From assembly GCA_958296175.1 (NCBI GenBank), contig OY282448.1:1217899-1281898 (forward strand): 64,000 nt of DNA, read 5' to 3'. This document shows positions 9,071-18,485 of this stretch, piece by piece (position 1 is the stretch's first letter; each line of letters starts with the position of its first letter). This DNA comes from an uncultured Chloroflexota bacterium (GTDB lineage: Bacteria > Chloroflexota > UBA11872). The notes under the pieces are model-generated. The model worked only from the letters and a program-made list of their open reading frames with translations, ran no database searches and was not told the DNA's origin. The position numbers and the translations under genes are program-made.

Positions 9071-11553
9071 CGGGCGGCGTTGGCGACCAGCAGCTCAACC
9101 TCGTCCGCCAGCATGCTTGCGTCGTCGGGTTTGGCGCTTTCGGCCATGATCCAGAACACGGGGCGGTCGTCGTCGGGCACCACCACGGCGCGCGAGCCGC
9201 CGCCGCCAAAGACGACCCCGTCCACGCCGCCTGCGTCGCTGCGGTCGCGGTGCGAGTTGAGCACGCGCATCACGCGCGCGCGCCGTTCCCAAGGCACCGG
9301 CACTTCGCGCTGCACGCGGTCGAAGGCCGGCAGCGCCTGCGCGCGTTCGGACAGCGGGCGCTCGATGGACGCCTGCGTGCTGATGAGATGCACCAGCGTG
9401 GCCATGGCGTCGGGTCCCGGATGCAGGCGCGGGAAGGCCAGCGCGTTGCGGCCGCTGGCCGCCACCACCGCCTGTTCGCTGTCGCTGACCCACATCATGT
9501 TGGCCGCGTTGGCCTGGGTGCGCAGCGGGGCGAAGCCCAGGTCGCTGGCGTAGGCCGTCAGACTGTTCGGCGCGGTGAAGGGCATGGCGAACGGCCCGAC
9601 CAGGCCGCGCATGCGCAGGCCGTCCAGGATCAGCGCGATGGCCGCCAGGCTGCCGATGGGCGCGCCCTGCTCGTCCACGATCCAGATGCGGTTGCCGTCC
9701 GGCCCGACCACGGCGCCGAAGGTGGCGCCCACGGCGGTGACGATGCGCCCCAGGCGCGCCAGGCGCTCGTCGACGCCGACGCCGCCCGTGCCCAGGTCGG
9801 CCGGCGCGGCGTCGACCGCCGTCTCGCGCACGCCCAGCCGGGTCAGCAGGCCCGACAACACGTCGCCGCAGGTGCCGCCCGCGTAGTCGACCACCACGCT
9901 GACGTGGCGGTGGGAGGCGTGGGCGTCCGCCACTTCGGAAAGCAGCGCCTCCCGGTAGGCGTCCACGGCCGAGGCGTCGGTGATTTCGGCGATGGACTCC
10001 GAGCCTACGCGCCGAAAGTCCTCGCGCATGAAGGTAGCTTCCACCTTGCGCTGGTCGGTGGGGCGGATGTCCACGCCGCGGTGGTTGGTGAAGCGGATGT
10101 CCACGGCGGCGGCGTCGTAGGGCGAGGTGCGCACGTGCGAGGCGCCGGCGGCTTGCAGGCGGACGCACGAGAACCGCGCCACGGGGAAGGGCGTGGCGCC
10201 GATATCGACCACGCGCACCCCAACCGAGGCCAGCCCCGCCATGAGCGCGCGCTTGACCATGCGCGCGGGGCGCGTGTGGTCGCGGTTGGCCACGATGGAC
10301 GACCCTACCGGCAAGGTGGAGCCCCAGGCCGCTCCCACGCGGGCGGCGAATTCGGGGGTCAGCTCGAAGTTGGCCAGGCCTGCCACGCCGCCGCGCGTGA
10401 AGATGGTGCGCCGCGCCTGCGGCGCGTGGATGAGGTTGCGGTCCACCACCGCGCCGGCGTCCACGAACTTGCGCGGCCAGACGCGCACGCCGGGCCGCAC
10501 GGAGGCGCCGTCGCCCAGCGTGCTGCCATCGCCCACCACCGCGTCTTCGCGGATGGTCACGCCGCGCCCGATGGTGGCCTGGCGCGCCACGATGCAGCGT
10601 TCCAGTTCCGAGCCGTCGCCCACCACCACGTTGCCGCTGACCACCGACGCGCGGATGACGGCGCGTTCCGAGATCACCGAGTTGTCGCCGATGACCGCCG
10701 GCCCGATGATCTGGGCATGGGCGCGAATCTCGCTGCCGCGGCCGACGTAGACCGGCCCGCGCACGCGCGCGGTGGGGTCGATGCGCGCGCTGGCGTCCAC
10801 CGCGGGCGTGTCGGCGCGGTACTGCACCCCGCCGTGCATGCGCACCCGTCCCGACACCAGGTCGGCGTTGGCTTCGCGGTAGGCCGTCAGCGTGCCGATG
10901 TCCGTCCAATACGACCCGTCCGCCACGTGCCCGTGGATGGGCCGTCCTTCGGCGAGCATGGCGGGGAAGACGTCCATCGAAAAGTCGACCGGCTGGCCGG
11001 GCGGGATCAGCTCGAACACCGCCGGGTCGAGCATGTAGATGCCGGTGTTGGCCGTATCGCTCAGCACCTCGCCCCAGGACGGCTTTTCCTGGAACTGCTC
11101 GATGCGCCCGTCGGCGGAGGTGACCACCACCCCGTATTCCAGCGGGTTGGGAACGCGCGCCAGCAGCAGCGTGGCTTGGGAGCCGCGCGCCGCGTGGGCG
11201 GCGGCCAGGCCGGGCAGGTCGACGTCGGTGAGCGCGTCGCCGGAAATGACCAGGAACGGCTCGGTCAGCTGGTCGCGCGCCAGCGCCACGCTGCCGGCCG
11301 TGCCCAGCGGCTCGTCCTCGTAGGTGTAGGTGATGCGCAGCCCGAAGTCGTGGCCGGACTGGAAATAGTCCTCGACCGTGGAACCCAGGTAGTAGAGCGT
11401 CACGACGACGTCGGTGACGCCGCTGGCGCGCAGCAGGCGCAGGATGTGCTCCATCACGGGAGCGTCGGCTAGGGTTACCATCGGCTTCGGGCGCTCGATG
11501 GTTAGCGGCCGCAGCCGGGACCCTTCGCCGCCGGCCATCACCACAGCGTGCAT
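9067..11553 (-). CDS. Mannose-1-phosphate guanylyltransferase / phosphomannomutase-like fusion
   Basis: 828 residues in three parts. Residues 1-235 form a nucleotidyltransferase with VMAGGEGSRLRPLT and EKPSW, so synthesis of an NDP-hexose, probably GDP-mannose, is likely. Residues 250-375 are a left-handed beta-helix of hexapeptide repeats. From about 383 there is a phosphomannomutase-like domain. That domain lacks the catalytic SHNP serine (TSPYDAAA at 476-483) and the DxDxDR metal loop (GPDGNR at 617-622), so it is probably not an active mutase. The ATG at 11553 was chosen because it starts exactly at the nucleotidyltransferase motif. The gene is divergent from a GT2 gene and is a likely source of sugar nucleotide for glycan assembly. 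Confidence 0.88.
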   Translation of the reverse strand: MHAVVMAGGEGSRLRPLTIERPKPMVTLADAPVMEHILRLLRASGVTDVVVTLYYLGSTVEDYFQSGHDFGLRITYTYEDEPLGTAGSVALARDQLTEPFLVISGDALTDVDLPGLAAAHAARGSQATLLLARVPNPLEYGVVVTSADGRIEQFQEKPSWGEVLSDTANTGIYMLDPAVFELIPPGQPVDFSMDVFPAMLAEGRPIHGHVADGSYWTDIGTLTAYREANADLVSGRVRMHGGVQYRADTPAVDASARIDPTARVRGPVYVGRGSEIRAHAQIIGPAVIGDNSVISERAVIRASVVSGNVVVGDGSELERCIVARQATIGRGVTIREDAVVGDGSTLGDGASVRPGVRVWPRKFVDAGAVVDRNLIHAPQARRTIFTRGGVAGLANFELTPEFAARVGAAWGSTLPVGSSIVANRDHTRPARMVKRALMAGLASVGVRVVDIGATPFPVARFSCVRLQAAGASHVRTSPYDAAAVDIRFTNHRGVDIRPTDQRKVEATFMREDFRRVGSESIAEITDASAVDAYREALLSEVADAHASHRHVSVVVDYAGGTCGDVLSGLLTRLGVRETAVDAAPADLGTGGVGVDERLARLGRIVTAVGATFGAVVGPDGNRIWIVDEQGAPIGSLAAIALILDGLRMRGLVGPFAMPFTAPNSLTAYASDLGFAPLRTQANAANMMWVSDSEQAVVAASGRNALAFPRLHPGPDAMATLVHLISTQASIERPLSERAQALPAFDRVQREVPVPWERRARVMRVLNSHRDRSDAGGVDGVVFGGGGSRAVVVPDDDRPVFWIMAESAKPDDASMLADEVELLVANAAR

Positions 11554-11734
11554 CGGCCTACGCAAGCAGCCACAAAGGACGCAATGCCAGTCTACGAACG
11601 GGCGATGCGGTGTCAAAGCCGCGCCGCCGCGCCGCGCGCCCGCGGCGTGCTTCTGATGGCCGCGCTCGTTCCGCTTCCGTGCTCGCTTGCCCTGTCGGGC
11701 GGCGGGGGCGAAGGGCGGGGGCGCGGGGGCGCTC

Positions 11735-12439
11735 ATGGCTGACGACCCGTCGGCCGCGCTGGCCGTGGTGGTGCCCACGTTCAACGAGCGGGGGAACGCC
11801 GGGCCGTTCGTGGAGCAGTTGCAGGCCGCGTTCGGTGGCGCGCCGCTGCGGGTCGTGTTCGCCGACGACAGCCGCGACGCCACGACACAGGAGATTCGCG
11901 AGCTGACGCGCCGATATCCGTGGGTGGCCCTGAACCACAGCCCGGCGCGGCGCGGCCTGGCTCGGGCGGTGGTGGACGCCCTGGCCGACGTGCCGAACGA
12001 CGTCGTGATCGTGATGGACGTCGACTTGCAGCATCCGCCGCTGGTTGCGCCGCGGCTGGCGGCGGCCGTGCGGGCGGGCGCCGACCTGGCGGTGGCCAGC
12101 CGCTACGCGCCCGGCGGCCGGGATCTGGGACTCAGCGGCCCCTGGCGGCGGGCGGTGAGCAAAGCCACGTCGCGCGCGGCGCGGCTGCTCGTGCCGGCGG
12201 CCCGGCGGACCACGGACCCGTTGAGCGGTTTTTTTGCCTTTCGGCGCTCCATCGTCGCGGGGGTGGAGCTGCGGCCCGTGGGGTTCAAGATTTTGCTGGA
12301 GATTCTGGCGCGGGGGCGGGCCCGCCGCGTGGTGGACGTGCCGTTCACGTTCGAGCGGCGCGCGCGCGCCGTCAGCAAGGCCTCCATGCTGGAGGGGCTG
12401 CGTTTCGCCTACCACCTGCTGCGCCTGCGCACGAGCTGA
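11735..12439 (+). CDS. Glycosyltransferase family 2 (polyprenyl-phosphate mannosyltransferase-like)
   Basis: 234 residues, cytoplasmic, with no obvious membrane anchor. The GT-A core is clear: VVVPTFNERGN at the N-terminus, ADDSRD for the nucleotide-sugar site and VMDVDLQHPP (D95-D97) for metal binding. The LSGFFAFRR and VGFKILLEILARG motifs resemble DPM1-type dolichyl/polyprenyl-phosphate mannosyl- or glucosyltransferases. Divergent transcription from the ManC-like gene (181 bp between starts) fits use of GDP-mannose. The ATG at 11735 gives the family-like N-terminus; an earlier in-frame start would add an unrelated Gly/Ala stretch. Confidence 0.82.
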   Translation: MADDPSAALAVVVPTFNERGNAGPFVEQLQAAFGGAPLRVVFADDSRDATTQEIRELTRRYPWVALNHSPARRGLARAVVDALADVPNDVVIVMDVDLQHPPLVAPRLAAAVRAGADLAVASRYAPGGRDLGLSGPWRRAVSKATSRAARLLVPAARRTTDPLSGFFAFRRSIVAGVELRPVGFKILLEILARGRARRVVDVPFTFERRARAVSKASMLEGLRFAYHLLRLRTS

Positions 12440-12573
12440 GGTCGGGCGGCGGCCGCGGGTGGACGCGGCGACCCTGCAATCGAGAGCCTGTGTACGAGCC
12501 GAGACCGGACGTCGGAGGCGGCCGCCAGGTCGGCCGATCCTGCCGCCAACGCTGCGCGCGGGCCGAGGTCAGG
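12431..12573. repeat. Three diverged repeat copies, 63-64 bp apart, spanning two gene ends
   Basis: Copies of GAGCYGAGRYCRG type start at about 12433, 12496 and 12560. The first overlaps the GT2 stop and the last overlaps the PNP stop on the other strand. Similarity is moderate and limited to about 14 bases. Confidence 0.4.
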
Positions 12574-13390
12574 CGCCGGCGGCGATCACGGCGGCCAGCG
12601 CCGTTCCCAGCCGCGCGGCCACGGACGCGGAGACGTCCACCACCGCCGCGTGGTCGGTGTCGTCCGCGCCCGCGCCGACGAGCGTGTTGGTGATGGTGGA
12701 CACCGCGGCCACCCTGGCGCCGGCGTGGCGCGCCGTCACCGCTTCGGACGCCGTGGACATGCCGACGGCGTCCGCGCCCAGCGCGCGCAGCATGGCCGCC
12801 TCGGCCGGCGTCTCGTAGGAAGGTCCGGCCACCATGGCGTAAACGCCCTGCCGCACCGTCAGCCCCGCCGAGGCCAGGGCGTCCGCCAGCGCGGCGCGCA
12901 GGCTGGCGTCGTAGGCGCCGGCCATGGCTGGAAAGCGCGGCCCGCGCGGGTCGTTCGGTCCCAGCAGCGGGTTGGCCCCGGCCAGCCCGGGCAGGAAGAT
13001 GTGGTCGGCCGCGACCATGACGTCGCCGGGGCGGTAGGCCGGGTCGAGCGCGCCCGCGGCATTGGTCAGCAGCAGCGTCGTGACGCCCGCGTCGATCAGC
13101 GTGCGCACGAAGGCGGCGATGGGCTGCATGCGGCCGTGTTCGTAGAAATGCGGCCGCCCCAGGCACAGCCAGACCGGCCGGCGCTGCGCCGCGGCCAGGT
13201 GGATGACGCCGGGATGTCCCTCGACGCTGGGGAGCGCCAGCCCTGGTACGCGTGCGTAGTCCAGCGACGCGTGAAGCGTGAACGCCTGCGCCAGGCCGGA
13301 CAGCCCGCTGCCGGCCACGACCGCCCAGCGCGGCGGGGCGCCCTGCGCCAGGCCGCGCAAGGCCCGAGCCCCGCGGGCGGGGTCGGTCAC
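12569..13390 (-). CDS. Purine nucleoside phosphorylase (PNP/MTAP family)
   Basis: Phosphorolysis of purine nucleosides to base plus ribose-1-phosphate. The 273-residue product has the family signatures AVVAGSGLSGLA, EGHPGVIH, GRPHFYEHG, LLTNAAGALDP, GPSYETPAEA and GMSTASEA followed by STITN. The GTG at 13390 lies inside a repeat shared with the 3' end of the upstream xer gene, so the first few residues are uncertain. It follows the recombinase by 88 bp on the same strand and converges with the GT2 gene. Confidence 0.9.
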   Translation of the reverse strand: MTDPARGARALRGLAQGAPPRWAVVAGSGLSGLAQAFTLHASLDYARVPGLALPSVEGHPGVIHLAAAQRRPVWLCLGRPHFYEHGRMQPIAAFVRTLIDAGVTTLLLTNAAGALDPAYRPGDVMVAADHIFLPGLAGANPLLGPNDPRGPRFPAMAGAYDASLRAALADALASAGLTVRQGVYAMVAGPSYETPAEAAMLRALGADAVGMSTASEAVTARHAGARVAAVSTITNTLVGAGADDTDHAAVVDVSASVAARLGTALAAVIAAGA

Positions 13391-13487
13391 GGGGCCGGGG
13401 CTCGCGCCAGCGGGGCGCGTCTGGCGTCCCTGGCCGCGGCGCGGTCGGGCCGCGGTCGGGCCCCGCGGGCAGGCTCGGTCACGAGGC
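13366..13487. repeat. 30-bp direct repeat pair at the xer stop and PNP start
   Basis: Copies at 13366-13395 and 13458-13487 share CCCCGCGGGC and TCGGTCAC blocks and are 92 bp apart. One contains the Xer stop codon and the other the PNP start codon. Confidence 0.6.
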
Positions 13488-14396
13488 GGGCGCGGCCTCC
13501 GGGGCGCCCGGCGGCTGGCGCCGGGCCTCGCGCGCCAGGTCGACGTAGACCTTCGTGCTGGCGGGGCTGGCGTGGCCCAGCAGTTCTTGCACTTCGTGCA
13601 CCGAGCTGTCGCCTTGCAGGCGGTGCGCCGCGAACGAGTGGCGCAGCGTGTGCGGCGTGATGGGCGTCTGAATGCCGGCGCGTTGCGCGGCGGCTTTGAT
13701 GATCAGCCAGAAGCCCTGCCGCGTGAGCCGGTTCCCGCGGTGGTTCAAGAAGACCGCGGGCTGGTCGGCGCGGCGCAGCAGCTTGGTGCGGGCGTCGGCG
13801 ACGTAGGCGTCCAGCGCGTCGGCCGCGCGGTCGGACAAGGGGGCGGTGCGCTGGCGCGTGCGCCCCAGCCTGACCGTCTGGCTCTCGGCGTCGAGGTTGC
13901 GCATGTCCAGCGCCACCAGCTCGGACACCCGCATGCCGGTGGCGTACAGCACCTCCAGCATGGCGCGGTCGCGGGCGGCTTCCGGCGTGGCGGCGTCCGC
14001 CGCCTGTTCCAGCAGCCGCTCCACGTCGGAGGTGGAGACGATCTTGGGTCGGCGCTTGGCCACGCGCGCGCCGCCCAGGCCGGCCGTGGGGTCGGTGGTG
14101 ATGCTGCCGCTGGCGTGCAGATGCCGATACAGCGCCTTGACGGCGGCCAGTTTGCGCGCCTGCGAGGCCTGCCGGTACTCGCGCTCGATGAGATAGGTCA
14201 TGAACTCCTGAATGACGCGCGGCGGCAGGTCCCAGTCCTGGTGCCCGCGCGCGCGCACGAACGTTTCGAACTGGCGCAGGTCGCTGCGATAGGCCGCCAG
14301 CGTGTTGGCGGACAGACCGCGTTCGGCCCGCAGGTGCTGAACGAACGCGTCCACCGCGCCGCGCATCGGCATGCCGCCCTCGTCACTCTCAGCCAT
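13479..14396 (-). CDS. Tyrosine recombinase, XerC/XerD type
   Basis: 305 residues: an N-terminal SAM-like DNA-binding domain (RGLSANTLAAYRSDLRQF) and a C-terminal catalytic domain. Catalytic residues are R156 (TGMRVSEL), H249 and R252 (TPHTLRHSFA), H275 (LLGHAS) and Y284 (STKVYVDL). The beta-hairpin lysine normally in a GKGxKxR motif is replaced by Arg (LGRTRQRTAPL). Length and domain order fit chromosome dimer resolution; no mobile element boundaries are visible nearby. An integrase role cannot be excluded. Confidence 0.88.
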   Translation of the reverse strand: MAESDEGGMPMRGAVDAFVQHLRAERGLSANTLAAYRSDLRQFETFVRARGHQDWDLPPRVIQEFMTYLIEREYRQASQARKLAAVKALYRHLHASGSITTDPTAGLGGARVAKRRPKIVSTSDVERLLEQAADAATPEAARDRAMLEVLYATGMRVSELVALDMRNLDAESQTVRLGRTRQRTAPLSDRAADALDAYVADARTKLLRRADQPAVFLNHRGNRLTRQGFWLIIKAAAQRAGIQTPITPHTLRHSFAAHRLQGDSSVHEVQELLGHASPASTKVYVDLAREARRQPPGAPEAAPAS

Positions 14397-14640
14397 GGGG
14401 AGCGCACGGCGCGCGCGTCTGCCCCGCCGTTCCGGGCGAGGGCCGAGGGCGCGGTGTGGTCGATTCGAACCGAGGTTTCACGCAGCCGCATTTCTGGGCG
14501 CGCCGCGGCATGGCCGGTGCACGCGGGGACGACGCGCCGTCGTCAGTCGAGAAAACGAACAGCCATGTTAACATAATAATCTCGGGCGGCTGCGCCCGGC
14601 GGCCCAGCATTGCGGGCAATGGTTTACGAAGGAGACCGCT

Positions 14641-15894
14641 ATGCGTGTCGATTTGGCGTACGGCCGCGGCGTGTTGCCCGTCGACCTGGACGTGGACGCC
14701 GACGTGATCGAACCGCAGGACCCGCCGCCGCTGGCCGACCCGGCCGCCGCGCTGCGCCAGGCGCTGCGCCAGCCGATCAGCGGCGCGCCGCTGGCCGAGC
14801 TGGCAGGACCGCACGCTTCAATCGCGGTGGTCATCAACGACAGCACGCGCGCCGCTCCCTCGCGGCAGATGCTGGAAGCCGTGCTGGCGGACCTGGGCGA
14901 GGCCGCGGCCGCGCGCATGCTGGTGCTGGTGGCCACCGGGCTGCACCGCCCCACGCGCGCCGACGAACTGGACCGCATGCTGGGGCCGGCGCTGCGGCAG
15001 CGGCTGCGGATCGTCAATCACGACGCGCGCGATACGGACGCGCTGCGCACGATCGGGCGCACCTCTTCCGGGCGGCCCGTGGTCGTCAACCGCCGCTATC
15101 TGGACGCCGACGTGCGCGTCGTGCTGGGGCTGGTCGAGCCGCATTTCTTTGCGGGGTTCAGCGGCGGCGCCAAGCTGATCTTGCCCGGCGTGGCGGGGGA
15201 GGCCAGCATCCTGCGCAATCACGACGCGGAAATGATCGGGCACCCATGCGCGCGCTGGGGCGTGGTGGACGGCAACCCCATCCACCGCGAACAGCGCGAG
15301 GCGGCGCGGCTGGCCGGCTGCGACTTCAGTCTGCAAGTCACGATCGACGCCGCCGGCGCCATCACCGGCGTGTTCGCCGGCGGCCTGGAGCCGTCCCACG
15401 ATGCCGGCTGCCAGGCCGTGCGGCGCGCGTCCATGCGCCCCGTGGACGAGGCCTACGACGTGGTGGTCACCTCCAACGGCGGCCACCCGCTGGACCTCAA
15501 CCTGTATCAGGCCGTGAAGGGGATGGACGCCGCCGCGCAAGTGGTGCGGCCGGGCGGCCACATCGTGATGGCGGCCGAGTGCTGCGACGGCGCCGGCCAC
15601 GGCGAGTTCGTGCACATGCTGCGGGAACACGCCGCGCCGGCCGCCATGCTGCACGCCATCACCGCGGGCGCGCGGGTGCGCGCCGACCAGTGGCAGAACC
15701 AGGTGTTCGGGCGTGTGCTGGACGGCGCCACCGTGCACCTGCACGCCGACGGGCTGACGGACGACGACGTCCGCGCCGCGCACTGCGTGCCCTGCCCAGA
15801 CGTGGCGCAGCGCGCGCGCGACCTGGCCGGCGGCGCGGGGCGGGTCTGCGTGCTCCCCCGCGGGCCGTATACGGTGCCCTACCTAGCGGCGTAA
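14641..15894 (+). CDS. LarA-family protein (nickel-pincer lactate racemase-like, DUF2088)
   Basis: 417 residues. LarA uses a nickel pincer nucleotide to racemise lactate, and homologues act on other 2-hydroxy acids. Expected cofactor and catalytic positions are present: H102 (ATGLHRPT), H168 (EPHFFAGFSGGAK), K178 in the same block (pincer attachment in LarA) and H194. A strong GAAGGAGA precedes the ATG by seven bases. An AT-rich patch about 65 bp upstream includes CATAAT (14572-14577), a possible -10 without a clear -35. The cofactor genes larB, larC and larE are not in this window. The exact substrate is unknown. Confidence 0.82.
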   Translation: MRVDLAYGRGVLPVDLDVDADVIEPQDPPPLADPAAALRQALRQPISGAPLAELAGPHASIAVVINDSTRAAPSRQMLEAVLADLGEAAAARMLVLVATGLHRPTRADELDRMLGPALRQRLRIVNHDARDTDALRTIGRTSSGRPVVVNRRYLDADVRVVLGLVEPHFFAGFSGGAKLILPGVAGEASILRNHDAEMIGHPCARWGVVDGNPIHREQREAARLAGCDFSLQVTIDAAGAITGVFAGGLEPSHDAGCQAVRRASMRPVDEAYDVVVTSNGGHPLDLNLYQAVKGMDAAAQVVRPGGHIVMAAECCDGAGHGEFVHMLREHAAPAAMLHAITAGARVRADQWQNQVFGRVLDGATVHLHADGLTDDDVRAAHCVPCPDVAQRARDLAGGAGRVCVLPRGPYTVPYLAA

Positions 15895-16018
15895 CGGCCG
15901 GCCGGGGCCAGGTCCGCGCCGTGTTCTGCGCGGCGCGCGCGCCGCACGGCGGGCTCCCCGGTCCTTGCAGATCTTCTTCGAGCGCGCGTCGGCGCAGCGG
16001 CGCTTGCGGGCGGCGCGG

Positions 16019-17233
16019 TCAGGCCAGCACGATCAGGTGAGGGGCGGCCCACATGCGGCGGCCGCCGGAGGTGGTGTCGAGGCCGAAGAGTTGGCGCGGC
16101 GTCAGCACTGGAGCGTCGGAATACCGCGGGGCGTGGCGGTTGTAGCTGAAGATTTTGATGCCGCGCCACTTCAGCTGCGGGTAGGCCTCGGGGTTGGTGA
16201 TGGCGTTGTACTTGACGATCTTGGCGTCTGGGCTTCCAAACCCGTCGGCGTCGTAGACCAGCTCGACTTCCGGCAGGGCCTGAATGTCGCGCTTGCGCGT
16301 CACCATCGACCAGGAGTCCGACACGTCGTCCACGAACTGGTGAATGATCATGACCTTCTTGTGCGAGAGGCCCTCGTCGCGCACATAGGTCGCCAGCTCG
16401 GTTTGCGCCTCGTTGATCTGGTCGGCGCTGAGCCGCCCGATGGGCGAGCCGGGGTGCGACTGGCCGGGCCGTGTGGCGAACTCGGGGTCCAGGGCGACGT
16501 GCACGTTGGGATAGGCCATGTAGCCCTGGTCGATCATGTGGCGCACGAAGTGCAGCGGCGGGCGGCGGCCCATCTGGGCATCCAGAATGACCGCCATGCC
16601 GCGCTCCGCGGCCGGCTGGATGTAGTCGTTGACGAGGTCGACCCCGGACAGGTCCAGATAGATCAGGCACGAGTCGTCGTCGTTGTAACAGGGGCGCGCG
16701 AGGGCGTAGATCATGTGGAGCGCCACGTAGACCTGGGTCCCGGCGACCTCGGACATGCTGCGCACCCACGGGTCGATGCCTGCTTCCAGCTCGTCGAAGG
16801 ACTGGAACTCGCCCAGCATGCCGAGCAGCGGGGCCACGCCGAAGCTGCGCCCGTAGATCGTGAGCATGGGGCGTTCTTGCAGGATCGACCGGGGGATGTC
16901 GGCCAGCGGCGGGTCTGGTTCCCAACACTGCAGCACGGCCGGGCCCGCGCGCGCGATTTCGGGGATGCAGACGTCGGGAATCGAGAACGGCGGATCGACG
17001 ATCACGCCTGAGCCGGCGCTGGACGACGCGCGCGCCGCCGTCGCTGCCGTCGACTGGCCGGGCAGCGCGGCGCCGGCCGGCCCGGCGGCAGCGTTGGGCG
17101 GATGCGTGCGGGAGTCGGGCAGCAGGCCAACCGCTCCCACAGCAGTAGCCAGCCTCCCGGTGGTTGCTCCTGCCGCGCCTCCCGCCAGCAGTCCCAGGCT
17201 GCGCCTGAGAAAATCCCGACGCCTACGCAACAT
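16019..17233 (-). CDS. Exported protein of unknown function with Tat-like signal
   Basis: 404 residues. The N-terminus (RRRRDFLRRSLGLLAGGAAG) resembles a Tat signal, followed by an Ala/Pro/Ser-rich linker to about residue 75. The rest is a folded domain with motifs LTIYGRSFG, LDLSGVDLVNDYI, VILDAQMGRRPP, YPNVHVALDPEF and KVMIIHQFVDD. The alternation of strand-like segments ending in Asp/Glu would suit a TIM-barrel, perhaps glycoside-hydrolase-like, but no family was recognised. It stands alone between larA (convergent) and ddl. Confidence 0.6.
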   Translation of the reverse strand: MLRRRRDFLRRSLGLLAGGAAGATTGRLATAVGAVGLLPDSRTHPPNAAAGPAGAALPGQSTAATAARASSSAGSGVIVDPPFSIPDVCIPEIARAGPAVLQCWEPDPPLADIPRSILQERPMLTIYGRSFGVAPLLGMLGEFQSFDELEAGIDPWVRSMSEVAGTQVYVALHMIYALARPCYNDDDSCLIYLDLSGVDLVNDYIQPAAERGMAVILDAQMGRRPPLHFVRHMIDQGYMAYPNVHVALDPEFATRPGQSHPGSPIGRLSADQINEAQTELATYVRDEGLSHKKVMIIHQFVDDVSDSWSMVTRKRDIQALPEVELVYDADGFGSPDAKIVKYNAITNPEAYPQLKWRGIKIFSYNRHAPRYSDAPVLTPRQLFGLDTTSGGRRMWAAPHLIVLA

Positions 17234-17244
17234 AGATAACGGGG

Positions 17245-17273
17245 ACTATACCATAGGCACGCGCGGGGGAAAA
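17245..17273 (-). promoter_or_regulatory. Candidate promoter giving a nearly leaderless transcript
   Basis: On the minus strand TATAGT (17250-17245) is a good -10, with TTTTCC 17 bp upstream as a poor -35. The inferred start of transcription is only about 5 nt before the ATG at 17233. A GTTAC-4-GTAAC inverted repeat lies just upstream at 17278-17291 and could be an operator. Confidence 0.35.
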
Positions 17274-17396
17274 CGGCGTTACTTTCGTAACGACGCAATC
17301 GTCGTCGACAGCGGCAGGGCAGCAACGGCGGCCGGGCAGGTCGTCAGCGGCGGCAGGTCGTGCGGCGCGGCGTTGGCGCGGCGTCCGACGCCGGCG

Positions 17397-18485
17397 TCAG
17401 GTGTAGCTGGTCTTGGTCGCGCGCCGTTCGGCGTGCCGCTCCAGCGCCAGCTCGATCAGCCGGTCCAGCAGCGCGCGGATGTCGACGCCGCTGGCCTTCC
17501 AGAGCTGCGGGAACAGGCTGATGGAGGTGAACCCCGGAATGGTGTTGACCTCGTTGACTTTCACGTCCATGGTCTCGCCGTCCAGCAGGAAGTCCACGCG
17601 CGCGAACCCGGCCGCGTCGATGGCCTGGTAAGCCTGCCGCGCCATGTGCCGGATGAGCGCGGCCACCTGGACAGGGATATCGGCCGGGATGACGGCCCGC
17701 GCCGTTCCGTTGACGTACTTGTCCGCGTAGTCGTAGAACTCGCCGCCGGGAATGATTTCGCCGCAGACGGTAATTTGCGGGTCGTCGTTGCCAATCACGC
17801 CCACTTCGATCTCGCGCGCGTTTGGCACCGCGGCTTCGGCGACTATGCGGCGGTCGTAGGCGGCGGCCAGGTCGATGGCGGCGTCCAGACCCTCGGGGTC
17901 GTGCACCTTGGAAATGCCGACGCTGCTGCCCAGGTTGCAGGGTTTGACGAAGGCGGGATAGCCGAGCTGCACGGCGACCTGGGCGCGCACGCGCTCCGGG
18001 CGCTGGGCCCAGCCGCTGCGGGTGAACACCAGCGTCTCCGCCACCGGCAGCCCGTGCGCGTGCAGCACGCGCTTTTGCAGCGCTTTGTCCATGCCCACGG
18101 CCGACCCGGCCACGCCGCTGCCCACGTAGGCCGTGTCGGCCAGCTCGAACAAGCCCTGGATGGCGCCGTCCTCGCCGTGCGTTCCATGCATGACGGGAAA
18201 CACCACGTCGAACGGCCCCGCCGGCGCGTGGGTGGAGGGCGCCGCCGCCACGGGGAGGCTGACCGGCACGTGCGCGGGCGGCTGGCCGGCCGGTGCGCCG
18301 TCTTCGAGCAGCCGCATGGGGTCGTCCTCCAGCAGCCAGCCGCCCGCTTTGGTGATGCCGATGGGCCGCACGTCGTACTTGGCCGGGTCGAGCGATTCCA
18401 GGATGTACTTCGCCGACCGCAGGGAGACTTCGTGTTCCCCGGAGCGTCCGCCAAAGACGACGCCGACGCGCAGCTTGTCGGGCAT
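17397..18485 (-). CDS. ddl: D-alanine--D-alanine ligase
   Basis: ATP-grasp enzyme joining two D-Ala for peptidoglycan precursor synthesis. The 362-residue product carries [17 protein letters not shown] at the N-terminus, the HGxxGEDG motif ([13 protein letters not shown]), the [16 protein letters not shown]-grasp loop, FARVDFLLD and the C-terminal [11 protein letters not shown] metal-binding segment. The ATG overlaps the pyrE stop by one base (TGATG), so it is probably translated from a pyrE-ddl transcript. Confidence 0.95.
   Translation of the reverse strand: MPDKLRVGVVFGGRSGEHEVSLRSAKYILESLDPAKYDVRPIGITKAGGWLLEDDPMRLLEDGAPAGQPPAHVPVSLPVAAAPSTHAPAGPFDVVFPVMHGTHGEDGAIQGLFELADTAYVGSGVAGSAVGMDKALQKRVLHAHGLPVAETLVFTRSGWAQRPERVRAQVAVQLGYPAFVKPCNLGSSVGISKVHDPEGLDAAIDLAAAYDRRIVAEAAVPNAREIEVGVIGNDDPQITVCGEIIPGGEFYDYADKYVNGTARAVIPADIPVQVAALIRHMARQAYQAIDAAGFARVDFLLDGETMDVKVNEVNTIPGFTSISLFPQLWKASGVDIRALLDRLIELALERHAERRATKTSYT

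Noticed and set aside
9250-11472. Long plus-strand ORF opposite the ManC-ManB gene
   Set aside because: Shadow frame of a GC-rich gene; low-complexity Ala/Arg/His composition.
14455-14490. tRNA-like T-arm sequence (TTCGAACC) upstream of larA
   Set aside because: The flanking bases do not pair and no other tRNA arms are present.
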